A DNA stretch of 64,000 nt from Treponema bryantii (GTDB lineage: Bacteria > Spirochaetota > Spirochaetia > Treponematales > Treponemataceae): NCBI RefSeq assembly GCF_900113965.1, contig NZ_FORI01000007.1, forward strand, positions 124,001 through 188,000, read 5' to 3'. The translations under genes and the position numbers were made by a program. The notes below the pieces were generated by a model that made no database searches, was not told the DNA's origin, and was given only the letters and a program-made list of their open reading frames with translations. Of the stretch, positions 17,588-27,798 are shown piece by piece. Each line of letters opens with the position of its first letter. Within the stretch, counting starts at the first letter, position 1.

Positions 17588-18628
17588 ATGAAAAAAACAC
17601 TTTGCTTTATACCTCTTGCGGCAACGCTTTTTGCTGCATGTTCAACCACACAAAATCTTGAAGTTCCAAATGCTTTTATTTCGGAATCAACTGCTCCAAG
17701 TCTTGAAGAAGAGCTTCAGCAAAATGAAAACGATGAAAACAATATTTTGATTCAAGAAGAACTAAAGGTTCAGGATGTAGAAAACACAGTCGTATATGTT
17801 GATCGTCCGGTTTATGTGCCAGAAGTTAGAGAATCTGAAAATGATATTAAGAAGCTTTCCGGAATCGAAGCTGTAAAAGACAGTCAGGAGCGGGCAACCA
17901 TCAAACCTGAAAACTACAGAAACGGAACCTTCTTTTATCAGTACAACGAAAATCTGGTTTATGAAATTTATGCACAGCCTTATCATCTGACAGATATTGT
18001 TCTTCAGACAGGTGAAGTTGTAATCGGTACTCCCCTGCTTTCTGAAGATGAAACTGTGTGGGAGCTTACTGCAGGTGTTGCAAGAGACCCGGCAACAGGC
18101 GCAGATATTCAGCATCTCTTTGTTAAACCAACTTATTCAAAACAGGATTCAAGTCTAATCATAATTACAGACCGTAGAGTCTATCGCTTTAGACTTAAAT
18201 CTTTTTCTGATACTCACATGGCAATTGTAAAGTTTACTTATCCGCTTGAGAAAAACGTATGGGCAAAGAAGACAGATAGCGATAATGGGCGAGCAATCGA
18301 AAATGATTTCTTGAGAACTTCGAATCCAGAGCTTTTGAGCTTTGATTATAAAATCAAATATTCACGCTTCAAAAAACCTGACTTCCTCCCTACCCGTATT
18401 TATGATGATGGACAGTGCACTTATATTCAGGTGCAGGATATCGTTCTTCAGAAAAAGCTTCCAGTTTTGTTTAACGAGAAAAATGAAATTGTGAATTACA
18501 GCATTCATAAAAATGTGTTTGTTATTCCTCGTCTTATCAACAAGGTCACTCTTCGTCTTGGAAAGGAGAAGGTACAGATTGAAAAGCAGGTAACAAAAGC
18601 AAGTAAGCAAGAGGAGACCAGACAGTGA
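17588..18628 (+). CDS. trbG: TrbG/VirB9-like conjugal transfer lipoprotein
   Basis: 346 residues. The N-terminus is a lipoprotein-type signal (lipobox-like TLFAACS; acceptor Cys about residue 18). The CagX/VirB9 region follows: YEIYAQPYHLTDIVLQTGE, then a second beta-rich part (ADIQHLFVKPTYSKQDSSLIIITDRRVYRF). VirB9 forms the outer-membrane collar with VirB7 and VirB10. The linker at residues 30-60 is acidic and Gln-rich. The stop codon overlaps the trbI GTG start. Confidence 0.8.
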   Translation: MKKTLCFIPLAATLFAACSTTQNLEVPNAFISESTAPSLEEELQQNENDENNILIQEELKVQDVENTVVYVDRPVYVPEVRESENDIKKLSGIEAVKDSQERATIKPENYRNGTFFYQYNENLVYEIYAQPYHLTDIVLQTGEVVIGTPLLSEDETVWELTAGVARDPATGADIQHLFVKPTYSKQDSSLIIITDRRVYRFRLKSFSDTHMAIVKFTYPLEKNVWAKKTDSDNGRAIENDFLRTSNPELLSFDYKIKYSRFKKPDFLPTRIYDDGQCTYIQVQDIVLQKKLPVLFNEKNEIVNYSIHKNVFVIPRLINKVTLRLGKEKVQIEKQVTKASKQEETRQ

Positions 18629-19998
18629 CTGAGGAATTAGAAAACGAAGCTCTCCTCGATGCAGAAGCCGAAGAGGAGCTTCCACCACCAGAAGAAGAAA
18701 ACGAAGCCCGTGAAGTGAACGTTGGAAATATCATTGGTTTAATCGTAATTGGGCTGCTTGTGATTTTTCTGATTGCTTTTATTGCAGTAAGTGCAGGAGG
18801 AAAAAAGAATAAGAAAAAGAAAGCAGAAGAACTCGATAAAGCTGGTACTAAAACCATAATCGAATTCAAGGATAAATCTGCCGTAGATTTTTCATCTGGA
18901 AATTTTGATGAAGCAGCAGATGCGGTTGAAAAGAAGGTTGAAGATATTACAGAAGCAATTGAGGCTCTGCCTGCAGAGTTCCAGTTGCCAGTTCAAGATG
19001 AAGTTGGTAAAGCACCGGTTTCCTCTGTTGGAAGTAGCAGCACTTCTTACCGCTCCGACAGGCCTGATACAAAGGGCTCTAAAAGTCCAAGAAAAATTGA
19101 AGGACTTGCTGCACTGGATTTCTCCGGCCAAGGCCAGGGGCAAAATCTTGTGAATCAGATTATGAGTGGAAAGTATGGATCTAACGCTTATGGTCAAAGA
19201 ATGTCTAAAGAAGAGTTCATCGCTCAGCAGATGGAGCAGACACAGAAGCTACAGAATCAGTTATATGGAGGTGTGGTTTCGACAGGCTCAACCACCACGT
19301 CGGGATTCGGTGCAGGAATTTCTTCTGATGCCGGAACTAAAGAAAGCTTCTTCAATTCTATGAGCGGAAGCGGAGGTAACGGCACTTACTTAAGTAAGGC
19401 CAGCTTGTGGGATGGAACAATTATTTCCGGCGCACTTGTTACTGCCATTAACACAGATAATCCAGGCGTTGTAATTGCCCGTGTAACCGAGAATGTTTAT
19501 TCGAGTCAGGATCATTCTTATCTACTAATTCCAGAAGGTTCGCTCCTTATGGCAACTTACAATTCTTCTATCACTTATGGACAGAAGCAGGTACAGGTTG
19601 CATGGAATCTTTTAATAAGACCTGATAATTATCGGGTTCAGCTTGGAAACATGAACGGAGTTAATGCACAAGGAGCAAGCGGCTATAAAGGGTCGGTTTC
19701 AAACCATCCTTTTGAAACGCTTAAAGCACTTGGAATGGTTGCCGTTTACAGCATCATTCAAACTGAAGTTACAAATGACATTAACAGTCAGAAAAATCAA
19801 TATCTTCAGAATGCAATGACAGATGTATATTCGGAAACCACAAAGCTTGGAAACAAAATTGTAGACAGGGCTTTAGATATAAAGCCAACTATCAGAATTA
19901 AAGAAGGTACAGAAATTAAGTTGATTACAAACACTCCTATGGAACTGCCCCCAGTAGAAGTGAACAAAGCAACAGAAAAGTATGTACGTTCCAGATAA
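18625..19998 (+). CDS. trbI: TrbI/VirB10-like conjugal transfer protein
   Basis: 457 residues from a GTG at 18625 that overlaps the trbG stop by 4 bp. The layout is acidic cytoplasmic N-terminus, one helix at about 35-59 (IIGLIVIGLLVIFLIAFIAV), a long Pro/Ser/Gln-rich periplasmic linker, then a conserved TrbI domain (GTIISGALVTAINTDNPG, SYLLIPEGSLLMATYN). VirB10 spans both membranes and opens the outer-membrane pore. No VirB4 or VirD4 ATPase is visible in this window, so the system looks incomplete or continues elsewhere. Confidence 0.82.
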   Translation: MTEELENEALLDAEAEEELPPPEEENEAREVNVGNIIGLIVIGLLVIFLIAFIAVSAGGKKNKKKKAEELDKAGTKTIIEFKDKSAVDFSSGNFDEAADAVEKKVEDITEAIEALPAEFQLPVQDEVGKAPVSSVGSSSTSYRSDRPDTKGSKSPRKIEGLAALDFSGQGQGQNLVNQIMSGKYGSNAYGQRMSKEEFIAQQMEQTQKLQNQLYGGVVSTGSTTTSGFGAGISSDAGTKESFFNSMSGSGGNGTYLSKASLWDGTIISGALVTAINTDNPGVVIARVTENVYSSQDHSYLLIPEGSLLMATYNSSITYGQKQVQVAWNLLIRPDNYRVQLGNMNGVNAQGASGYKGSVSNHPFETLKALGMVAVYSIIQTEVTNDINSQKNQYLQNAMTDVYSETTKLGNKIVDRALDIKPTIRIKEGTEIKLITNTPMELPPVEVNKATEKYVRSR

Positions 19999-20074
19999 GG
20001 TGACAATGAGCCGTTAGTCACAAATAACCAGCTGGTCATCAGGCTCAGATGACCTAAAGAGGAGTACTAAGAAT

Positions 20075-23000
20075 TTGAAAAACAAAATTATTGGGTTTAC
20101 TACCCTACTTTTTCTTCTAACAAGTATGTTTCTTTCGTGTAGCTTTTTTTCAAGCTTCGAGGAGCATACTGATAATTCGATTTCCATAGATGCTCTTACC
20201 CTCGCAAAGACAAGCTTGTCTACGCAGGTAGGTGCTATGGAATATATTTCGCTTTCTGTAAAACCAAATACAGTTCAGAAGGATATAACCCTGAACTGGA
20301 GTTATGACAAATCCATCATTGAATGCGATACCAGTTCTAACTGGGGTGTCACAATTAAAGGACTTGCAGAAGGACAGACAACCTTGAAGTGTTCCTATGG
20401 TGGATACGATGCAAGCTGTCTTATAAAAGTGTCGGGTTACACCGAAGACTATGAAGTAATAACAGAGCCTTATATCTACTCGAACTATTCAATTTTGCAG
20501 ACAAGCCCTGGCGTAAGTGAAAAGGTTTTTGTTTCGCTTTATGGTGGTGATGCTGCAGACATTGACGGCTATAGCTGGACAATAGACAATTCTTCGGTTG
20601 CAACAATTCAACCTACCGGTCAGTATTGTATTATCACTGCTAAGGATTCTGGTTATGCAAGAATTAAGATTACTCATAGCAAAGCAACCTACCCTTATTA
20701 CATGGGAGTTTATGTTTTTGCAGATTCTACGAATGTAAGCTACATCACTACTTCTAACAATATCGTTACTATGAATCTGGAAGATGCTGAGCAGACAATA
20801 GCAGTCTCACTGGTTAATGGTAAAGATTCTAGTCAGGATACTCAATTTAAATGGGAAATCCTTGAAGAAGAAGGTGGCGGAACTCCAGTAGCACTCAGCA
20901 CAAATGCAAACCGCGCAGTAATAACTCCAAAGCAAGGAGGAAGCTGTACAATCCGCGTAACTCATCCGGATGCTGCATATCCTCTGGATATTCTTTGCCG
21001 GGTTATTACAGTTGTAAAGAATGTTTACATTGAACCTGATTCTACAGTAGTAACTCTTACAGGTAGTACCGAGCAGACCATCACAAACAAGCTGATAAAT
21101 CTTGAAGGCAGCTATAACATAGATGGCTTCACATATCTTCTTGATGATTTCAATGTTGCTGAAATTGTAAACTCAGTTGGAAATCAGGTAACTGTAAAAG
21201 GTCTGGCAAATGGTTCCTGCAAACTGATCATCTCTCATGAAAAAGCAGCCTATAGTCGCGAGGTTCTTTTGATTGTAAACGGCCAGCTTAAGGACGCAGT
21301 AGATGCTTCCTGCTATGTAACAACTAGTCAGAACTATATCCGTACAAAGGTTGGAGCAGATGGTCAGACTATCAATATCAGTTTGAAAGGTGGTCTTGAG
21401 GGAGATGAGGCGAATTTCCAGTGGAGTGTAAAAAGCACAGCAGCTGATGGAAGTACTGCAAAGGTAATCGACCTTGAAACTGCAACAGGAAGTGTTTTCC
21501 ACACTTCTCGTGCAGCTGCCGCAACCTACTCTTATGGCTCTGCCTTTATGGAACCACTTTGTGAAGGTACTGCCGTAATCACAATTACTCATCCAAAGAT
21601 TGTTTACCCTACAGAGATTCTTGTAAAAGTATTGAGCAAAGATGCAGTTCTTGAAGAACCTCTTTATTTCAATGGAAGCGGACTTTTAAAGCTTCTTAAT
21701 GGAGATAGTCAGGAATATAGAGTCGAACTGAAAGGAGACTCAAAGGATGCAGGTGATGACGCCAATATTAAGTGGGAATGCGATACAGAATATCTGACTA
21801 TTGCCGCTAATGGAAACGTTGCAAACATTACAGCCCCAGCGTTGGAAACTGGCTGCACAATGTCATATATCACAATTAGCCATCCAAAAGCAGATGCTGA
21901 TAAAACTGTTCTGGTAATGACTGCAGATGATGCAGAAACCTTGAACGCAATGAAAGCTCTTTATTCTGATAAGACTTACTACAATATCGAGAATGGAAGC
22001 ACAGTAACCTGTTATGTAAACACTGCAGGATTTGAAGAGGATTATGATTTTTCCAAAATGAACTGGACTGTAAAAGATCCGTCTATCATCTCAATTGAAA
22101 AGTCAAGCTTTAATCCGCTGGCTTGTAAGCTTACAGGACTTAAGAGTGGTTCCACTACCCTTACCGCTTCTATTGAAGACTCAAGCTGCACATTCAATAT
22201 TACGGTTTATCCTAAGGGAACAGTAAACCTTGAACCTGAAATCTATTTTACTACAAACCAGAATGTTGTAACTCTGGGAACTTCGGGTCAAAACAAACTG
22301 ATTAACATAACCGCTGTAAACCTTAAGAGTTCAGAATACCAGAATATCACCTGGACAAGCTCAGATACTTCTGTTGCAACAGTAATCGGAAACGGAACTA
22401 GTGCAACTCTTACTGCAGTTGCAGAAGGCGAAAGCGTAATCAATGTTTATCATAAAGACAGTCAGAATACGCTTAAAATCTATGTACGTGTTGGTTCAGA
22501 ATATATAATTCCTGAAACAGACCCGGTAGTTTATATTTCTGCCAACGATGTAATGACCTTCTTAAAGGGAGGAGCAACTCAGAGTCTGCAAGCTGTTCTC
22601 GTAAATTATGAAGGAACAGAGACAGGAGGATTCAGTTTTAATATTGATGACACTTCGGTTGCAGAAATCACTGCGCAGACTCCAACTGGCATTGCTTACA
22701 TTAAACCGGTTAGCTCAGGCCAGGCACAGGTAACTATTACTCATACCGCTACAGAAATCTCAAAGAAGGTTTTGATTGTAGTTGGAAACAGCGCAGAAGA
22801 ACTTGCAGGCTATGTTTACCTTACCACAAGCTCAAATGTAGTGGCTGTTGGTGAAGGAAATACAAAGTCCATCTCGGTTTCTGTAAAGAATGCATCGTCT
22901 ACCATCGTTGATGGTTATACCTGGCTTTCAAGCAATCCGGCAATTGTGGATGTAAATGGAGCCGGAGCAACAGCTGTCCTCACAGGCAATGGAATTGGTA

Positions 23001-25861
23001 CTGCATTAATCACAGTAACAAACAAGGTCTGCCAGTATTCGCTTACAATCATTGCACAGTGTGTAGATCCGATTGCCGCAAGTTCAAATCCATACATTCA
23101 GCTTTCATCTTCAGTTTTGACCTTGAATGTAAGCTCTGCTTTTACCTCAATTACAGCAGATTTAGTTGGCGGTACAGAGGATGATTATTCTGATTTTGTA
23201 TGGTCGGTAAAGGATTCTTCAATTTGTGCAGTCTACGGCCAGAATGAAGTTGGAAAGATTCGTGCTTTGGAAGCAGGCCAGACTTATGTTACTGTAAGCC
23301 ATCCTAAATCTGCTTACACAGCTCAGATTCTTGTTGTCTGTGATAAAGTGACAGAAAGCGAATGCTACATCACTGTGCCTTCATCAATCATGACAATAAA
23401 GCCAAATGCAAGTGCGCAGACAGTTACCGCAACTTTGGTAAACGGAACCACCACAGACAGATACAACTTTAACTGGAGCCTCGATGTCTATGATGTAATT
23501 GATTTCCAGTATGCAGCCAATGTTTGTACAATCACACCAAAGCAAACGGGAACTGCAACCATTACAATCAGCCATCCAAAGGCAGCTTACGACCAGCAGA
23601 TAATTGTAAATGTTCAGGAGTATTCAAGCTTTGCTTTCCCACAGACATCTTTAAGTTTAACTCAGGGAACAGTGAGTTTCCAGAACATGCAGGTTCCAAC
23701 AACGAGCGTAACAACTCACGTTGAATATTCTGTAGACAACAAAGATATCTGTACAATCAGCGGAACCAAGAACGTTGCTCAGATTACAGGTGTAAAGGCT
23801 GGTACTACTACGGTTCGTGCAAAGCTTGTGGCTTCCAGTACAGGTGTTACTCAGGCAGAAAGTGAAATGCTCGTTTATGTAAAAGAGGCTGAAACCAGTA
23901 CTATTTACATTACCTCAAGCTCTACTATCTTCACTGTGAACAAAGGCAAGAGTCAGACATTAAGTGCAACCTTGAGTGGAAACGGCGTTACAACCTCGGA
24001 CCAGTACAATCTTAAATGGACAACCAGCGACACTGATGTAATCTCAATTACAGGAATCTCTTCTGATGGAAGTGTAACCGGACAGTCTATCTACATTACT
24101 GCAAACAAACCTGGAGAAGCGTTGATTACCTGCTCACATGAAAAGGCAGCAAGTGACCTTCAGTTCTATGTAGTAGTTCCTGGAAGTGCGGAAAAGCTTG
24201 TTACTCTTAACAAGACTTACCTTACTTTGACAAAGGGTAGCTCTGGCACAACGCTCAAAGCAAATATCGAAAATGCCGAAAGCAATTCTGATTATTATGA
24301 TCTTATCTGGACTTCAGAAAAAGTAAACGGCAATGAAATTATCCGCATCATGGGAACAGGCCAGACGGTTACCCTCTTCCCTCTTGGAACTGGCGAAACA
24401 ACAGTAATGGCTCAGTTACCAGATTCTCAGAAGGTTGCAAAGTGTACGGTTGTAGTTGAAGCAGGAAAGAGCCTTACTTTTGAGACATCAAGTAAGAAGG
24501 TGCAGCCCTTCCATTCAAAGACTGTAATGTACACAGTGAGTCCACCAGATGCAGTGCTCACCTGGACAATGTCACAGGAAGATGATTACTTTGAATATCA
24601 TGATCTTGGCTGTAATACGGAAGGTGTTGGTTATGTTGAAATCACCGGTATAAAAGAAGGTACTGGAACTCTTGCCTGTGTAACAAACGGTTCGGCAAAA
24701 GCACAGTGTACTGTAAAGGTTGCCTGGGACTATGAGTTTACAGTTGATTCAACACGCGTTACAGGAAGTCCTGATTCAACCTACACTATTGAATATTCTG
24801 TAAGCCCTACCGATGCCACAATCGAAGTAAACGGAAACGGCCTTTGTGAATTCATTAATTCAAACGACGGAAAAGGAAACGGCAAAATCAAGATTATACC
24901 TTATTCAGAAGGTACGGATTCTATCATACTTAAGGCAAAGAACCCGAATAACAACAATGAGGAAATCGGAATCTACACCATTACCGGAAAGTTCTATTAC
25001 GATTCACTGACCGTTAGCTACACAAAGCAGAGTGATGTTTCATATGCAGACAATACAAAGACCGCCTACTGGTCAAAGTTTGCAAATGATGCAATTACCC
25101 TCGGTGACGGCGAAATAATGACCTTCAAGTTTGATGTTGCCCAGAAAAAGATGAATGATCTTACCATAACGGCAGCCCTTCAAACAAAGAAGAACGGAAG
25201 CATAAGCCTTTCTAATGGCGCTACAACTGGTCAGTTTATTCTAAGTCACAACAGTGACAGTAAGGTTCCGGCGTATAAGATTTCGACAGGCTATAAGCCG
25301 ACCTATAAAGGCAGCAGTTCATATCCGGACGGAACTCCGATTAAGATGAGTGATTTCTATAGTTCTACAGGGCAAGACTGTTACTGGTATCCGGGATTGA
25401 CGCAAGACCACTACAACAGAATTGGCTGGTGGGTTCTTAGAAATGGACCTACATCTTCAAATGTATATGAATTCAACAGTGGCTTGATCCATGAAAGCAG
25501 CCGCACAGTTACAAAGGCGAATAAAACAGGCCATAACAGTGACTGGGGCCGGGTACGAGATACAAGCCTGGATGGAAAATGTATGTCTGTCGAAGAATTC
25601 CAGAACTGCGCATGGTATTACATTCCTTCGTTCCACGTTCAGATGGGCGGTGACTGTACTTCCCACTTGTACCATAACTATGGGGAGATTGATACAGACC
25701 ATATTTCTGCTACCTACTATGACGTTACCCCTGATACAGCGGTAGTAAAATCGGAGCAGGCAGATGTGCTGGTGGTAACTTTCACTCATAACGGAAGTTC
25801 AACAAAGAAGTACTACCCTATTTATCTGGAAACACGAAATAGTGCTTGTACGACTAGATAG
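20075..25861 (+). CDS. large BIG_2 (bacterial Ig-like) repeat lipoprotein
   Basis: 1,928 residues with a TTG start at 20075, GAGGAG upstream. The signal ends in the lipobox LTSMFLSC with acceptor Cys22. The mature part is a long array of roughly 85-95-residue Ig-like beta-sandwich repeats, each with a W-containing strand (e.g. FNWSLDVYD) and a closing TITHPKAAYPL-type strand. I count at least a dozen. The last 250 residues form a different domain rich in Trp and Tyr (DCYWYPGLTQDHYNRIGWWV). A surface-exposed adhesin or cell-wall-binding protein is likely. It follows the T4SS genes and ends before a terminator at 25888. The start codon is inferred from the ribosome site. Confidence 0.85.
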   Translation: MKNKIIGFTTLLFLLTSMFLSCSFFSSFEEHTDNSISIDALTLAKTSLSTQVGAMEYISLSVKPNTVQKDITLNWSYDKSIIECDTSSNWGVTIKGLAEGQTTLKCSYGGYDASCLIKVSGYTEDYEVITEPYIYSNYSILQTSPGVSEKVFVSLYGGDAADIDGYSWTIDNSSVATIQPTGQYCIITAKDSGYARIKITHSKATYPYYMGVYVFADSTNVSYITTSNNIVTMNLEDAEQTIAVSLVNGKDSSQDTQFKWEILEEEGGGTPVALSTNANRAVITPKQGGSCTIRVTHPDAAYPLDILCRVITVVKNVYIEPDSTVVTLTGSTEQTITNKLINLEGSYNIDGFTYLLDDFNVAEIVNSVGNQVTVKGLANGSCKLIISHEKAAYSREVLLIVNGQLKDAVDASCYVTTSQNYIRTKVGADGQTINISLKGGLEGDEANFQWSVKSTAADGSTAKVIDLETATGSVFHTSRAAAATYSYGSAFMEPLCEGTAVITITHPKIVYPTEILVKVLSKDAVLEEPLYFNGSGLLKLLNGDSQEYRVELKGDSKDAGDDANIKWECDTEYLTIAANGNVANITAPALETGCTMSYITISHPKADADKTVLVMTADDAETLNAMKALYSDKTYYNIENGSTVTCYVNTAGFEEDYDFSKMNWTVKDPSIISIEKSSFNPLACKLTGLKSGSTTLTASIEDSSCTFNITVYPKGTVNLEPEIYFTTNQNVVTLGTSGQNKLINITAVNLKSSEYQNITWTSSDTSVATVIGNGTSATLTAVAEGESVINVYHKDSQNTLKIYVRVGSEYIIPETDPVVYISANDVMTFLKGGATQSLQAVLVNYEGTETGGFSFNIDDTSVAEITAQTPTGIAYIKPVSSGQAQVTITHTATEISKKVLIVVGNSAEELAGYVYLTTSSNVVAVGEGNTKSISVSVKNASSTIVDGYTWLSSNPAIVDVNGAGATAVLTGNGIGTALITVTNKVCQYSLTIIAQCVDPIAASSNPYIQLSSSVLTLNVSSAFTSITADLVGGTEDDYSDFVWSVKDSSICAVYGQNEVGKIRALEAGQTYVTVSHPKSAYTAQILVVCDKVTESECYITVPSSIMTIKPNASAQTVTATLVNGTTTDRYNFNWSLDVYDVIDFQYAANVCTITPKQTGTATITISHPKAAYDQQIIVNVQEYSSFAFPQTSLSLTQGTVSFQNMQVPTTSVTTHVEYSVDNKDICTISGTKNVAQITGVKAGTTTVRAKLVASSTGVTQAESEMLVYVKEAETSTIYITSSSTIFTVNKGKSQTLSATLSGNGVTTSDQYNLKWTTSDTDVISITGISSDGSVTGQSIYITANKPGEALITCSHEKAASDLQFYVVVPGSAEKLVTLNKTYLTLTKGSSGTTLKANIENAESNSDYYDLIWTSEKVNGNEIIRIMGTGQTVTLFPLGTGETTVMAQLPDSQKVAKCTVVVEAGKSLTFETSSKKVQPFHSKTVMYTVSPPDAVLTWTMSQEDDYFEYHDLGCNTEGVGYVEITGIKEGTGTLACVTNGSAKAQCTVKVAWDYEFTVDSTRVTGSPDSTYTIEYSVSPTDATIEVNGNGLCEFINSNDGKGNGKIKIIPYSEGTDSIILKAKNPNNNNEEIGIYTITGKFYYDSLTVSYTKQSDVSYADNTKTAYWSKFANDAITLGDGEIMTFKFDVAQKKMNDLTITAALQTKKNGSISLSNGATTGQFILSHNSDSKVPAYKISTGYKPTYKGSSSYPDGTPIKMSDFYSSTGQDCYWYPGLTQDHYNRIGWWVLRNGPTSSNVYEFNSGLIHESSRTVTKANKTGHNSDWGRVRDTSLDGKCMSVEEFQNCAWYYIPSFHVQMGGDCTSHLYHNYGEIDTDHISATYYDVTPDTAVVKSEQADVLVVTFTHNGSSTKKYYPIYLETRNSACTTR

Positions 25862-25887
25862 TTAGTAAAGTTCAATTTAGTGGGGAG

Positions 25888-25914
25888 CCCGGCGCAGACG
25901 CCGGGTTCTTTTTC
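25888..25914 (+). terminator. intrinsic terminator after the Ig-repeat gene
   Basis: CCCGGCG-CAGA-CGCCGGG stem with a T-rich tail (TTCTTTTTCTT), directly downstream of the stop codon. Confidence 0.9.
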
Positions 25915-25989
25915 TTAAGTTTATTTTTACCCCTGCACCACTATTTGAGACAGGGGGTGTGTTATAATTAAAAATACCAGGAGGCTGTT

Positions 25990-26754
25990 ATGGGAAGGAT
26001 TGGAAAAGGGAATCATGTATTGTTAGTTTATGATTATAATCTGTACCCGAAGTTCTTAAATTATCTGCATAAAAAAGGATATCATACTGCTAGTCCTCAT
26101 GGATATTATGAAAGCTGCCCATGGATATATGTAAACATAGAACTAAAAACTTATTTCCCTGGAATGCCGGGAATCAAAATTACAGAATGCTTTAATAATC
26201 ATGCTATAACGATTGATGAATTTCATACTATCCTTGCTGAATACAAAGCAGATAAAGAACATTATCCAAACACTCCCAAAATAAAAGCAATTTACGATAA
26301 CTACAAAGGCAAAGATTTATTCGTTTTTCATAACGAGCCATTTGATTATGATTTAGAAAAATTTCCGGATTTTAAGAAGGATTGGGAAGAAAGCGAAAAA
26401 AAAGCGAAGGAAGAGTACCTAGAATGGAAGAAAAAGCAGAAAGAAAAAGAAGAAAATACCTTATGCCTTTTTGAAATTCCAAGTACCATAAAAGCCAGAC
26501 CAGAAGTCAAATACCTTTATGAGTTAGATCGCAAATCCATTAAATGTAAAAAGCTTCCTGAATCTGGAAATTATAAAGGAGAAATAAAAGTCCTGACTCT
26601 TATGGGAGCAGTTGATACAGATTGCGAAGTTTGTTTCTTTGATGATACAATTCTGATTTTAGCAGATAATCCTGATGAAGATGAAGACTTCTTTGATACA
26701 TTGCGTATTTTCAAGGATAGGATTCCAGATGATAAAAGAAATATTGTTGTTTGA
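25990..26754 (+). CDS. hypothetical protein (254 aa)
   Basis: A soluble protein with a charged coiled segment (KKAKEEYLEWKKKQKEKEEN) in the middle and a C-terminal alpha/beta part (VLTLMGAVDTDCEVCFFDDTILILAD). AGGAGG is at the proper distance from the ATG at 25990. Not recognised. It precedes the EEP-family gene by about 60 bp on the same strand. Confidence 0.65.
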   Translation: MGRIGKGNHVLLVYDYNLYPKFLNYLHKKGYHTASPHGYYESCPWIYVNIELKTYFPGMPGIKITECFNNHAITIDEFHTILAEYKADKEHYPNTPKIKAIYDNYKGKDLFVFHNEPFDYDLEKFPDFKKDWEESEKKAKEEYLEWKKKQKEKEENTLCLFEIPSTIKARPEVKYLYELDRKSIKCKKLPESGNYKGEIKVLTLMGAVDTDCEVCFFDDTILILADNPDEDEDFFDTLRIFKDRIPDDKRNIVV

Positions 26755-26812
26755 TAGAAATATTTCTTTATCTCTTTTTTATGTAGTATAATTTTATGGA
26801 TGGTAAAAATTT

Positions 26813-27481
26813 ATGAAAATTGTGTCTTATAATATAAACAAGTGTACACAAAAAAAAGTTGACTTTCTTTTGTCATTAGATGCTGATGTCTATGTTGTTC
26901 CTGAAATTGCAAATAACATTACTCTTCCAGATGAATATACAATGGAATACCTTGGTGCTATTTCTTCAAAAGGACTGGGAATTATCTGGAAAAAAGGTGA
27001 CCTAAACATTCCTGATTGGTTCAAAGATGATTATAAAGCATTATCATATGCAATTCCTTTAATTTGTGATGATATTTTAATCTTGGGATTCTGGCCTACG
27101 AATTATAAAAAAAATAAAACTTATACAAAACTAGCAAAAGAGATTATTGATAAATATACCCCTCACTTTTCGAAATATGCTCAATGCATTATAACCGGCG
27201 ATTTTAATTTGTATCATAAAGAAAATGCTCCAAATAAAGCTGCTGATATTTTAGAAATTGATAAAATGCTAACAGAGAATGGATTTCATAGTGTTTATCA
27301 TAAAAACGCAAATGAAAAAATAGGATATGAGTCTCGGAATACTTTTTATATGCACTTCAAAAAAGATAATCCATTTTTTCTTGATTATACTTATTCAAAA
27401 TTAACTGTAAAGAATTATTATTTTATTGAAAATCCTCAAGAGAAATTTAGTGATCATATTGGACAGGTTATTGAAATATGA
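26813..27481 (+). CDS. endonuclease/exonuclease/phosphatase (EEP) family protein
   Basis: 222 residues. Motifs of the DNase I-like fold: the N-terminal strand VSYNIN with Asn at residue 7, E31 in VVPEIANN, GDFN at 129-132 and SDH near 214-216. These provide the metal-binding and catalytic His/Asp residues. The protein is short and lacks an export signal, so a cytosolic nuclease or phosphatase is likely; substrate unknown. The ribosome site is weak. Confidence 0.75.
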   Translation: MKIVSYNINKCTQKKVDFLLSLDADVYVVPEIANNITLPDEYTMEYLGAISSKGLGIIWKKGDLNIPDWFKDDYKALSYAIPLICDDILILGFWPTNYKKNKTYTKLAKEIIDKYTPHFSKYAQCIITGDFNLYHKENAPNKAADILEIDKMLTENGFHSVYHKNANEKIGYESRNTFYMHFKKDNPFFLDYTYSKLTVKNYYFIENPQEKFSDHIGQVIEI

Positions 27482-27528
27482 GACTGGATTAGTTATGTAT
27501 TATAACAACCTTAATAAACTTTAATGCC

Positions 27529-27798
27529 TTATATTATGCGAGTACAGTCTTGAAGTTTTAATATGGATTCAAAACAATCAATAATTTCTTCTGGTAATGA
27601 ATTTACGTCATAATGATTTAAGGTATCCTGCATTTCATTTAATTCAATAAGACGTTTTTTTAGAGATGAATAATTTATAGTTTTATATTTATGTGTTTCT
27701 TCTTTATATACTACATCCTTATATTGTTGAATACGAACTCTAAGTTCTTTTCTTAATTCAAATTCATTCATGTCAAAAAAATCTATTATTTCTATCAA
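27529..27798 (-). CDS. small hypothetical protein at the end of the WYL 2 operon
   Basis: 89 residues, highly charged, helical, with likely coiled-coil character (FELRKELRVRIQQYKD). Its start overlaps the stop of the ATP-grasp gene by 4 bp. Last gene of the leftward operon. Not recognised. Confidence 0.6.
   Translation of the reverse strand: MIEIIDFFDMNEFELRKELRVRIQQYKDVVYKEETHKYKTINYSSLKKRLIELNEMQDTLNHYDVNSLPEEIIDCFESILKLQDCTRII

Noticed and set aside
26787-26812. Missing ribosome site as evidence against the EEP gene
   Set aside because: All EEP motifs are present, so the gene is real despite a weak initiation region.
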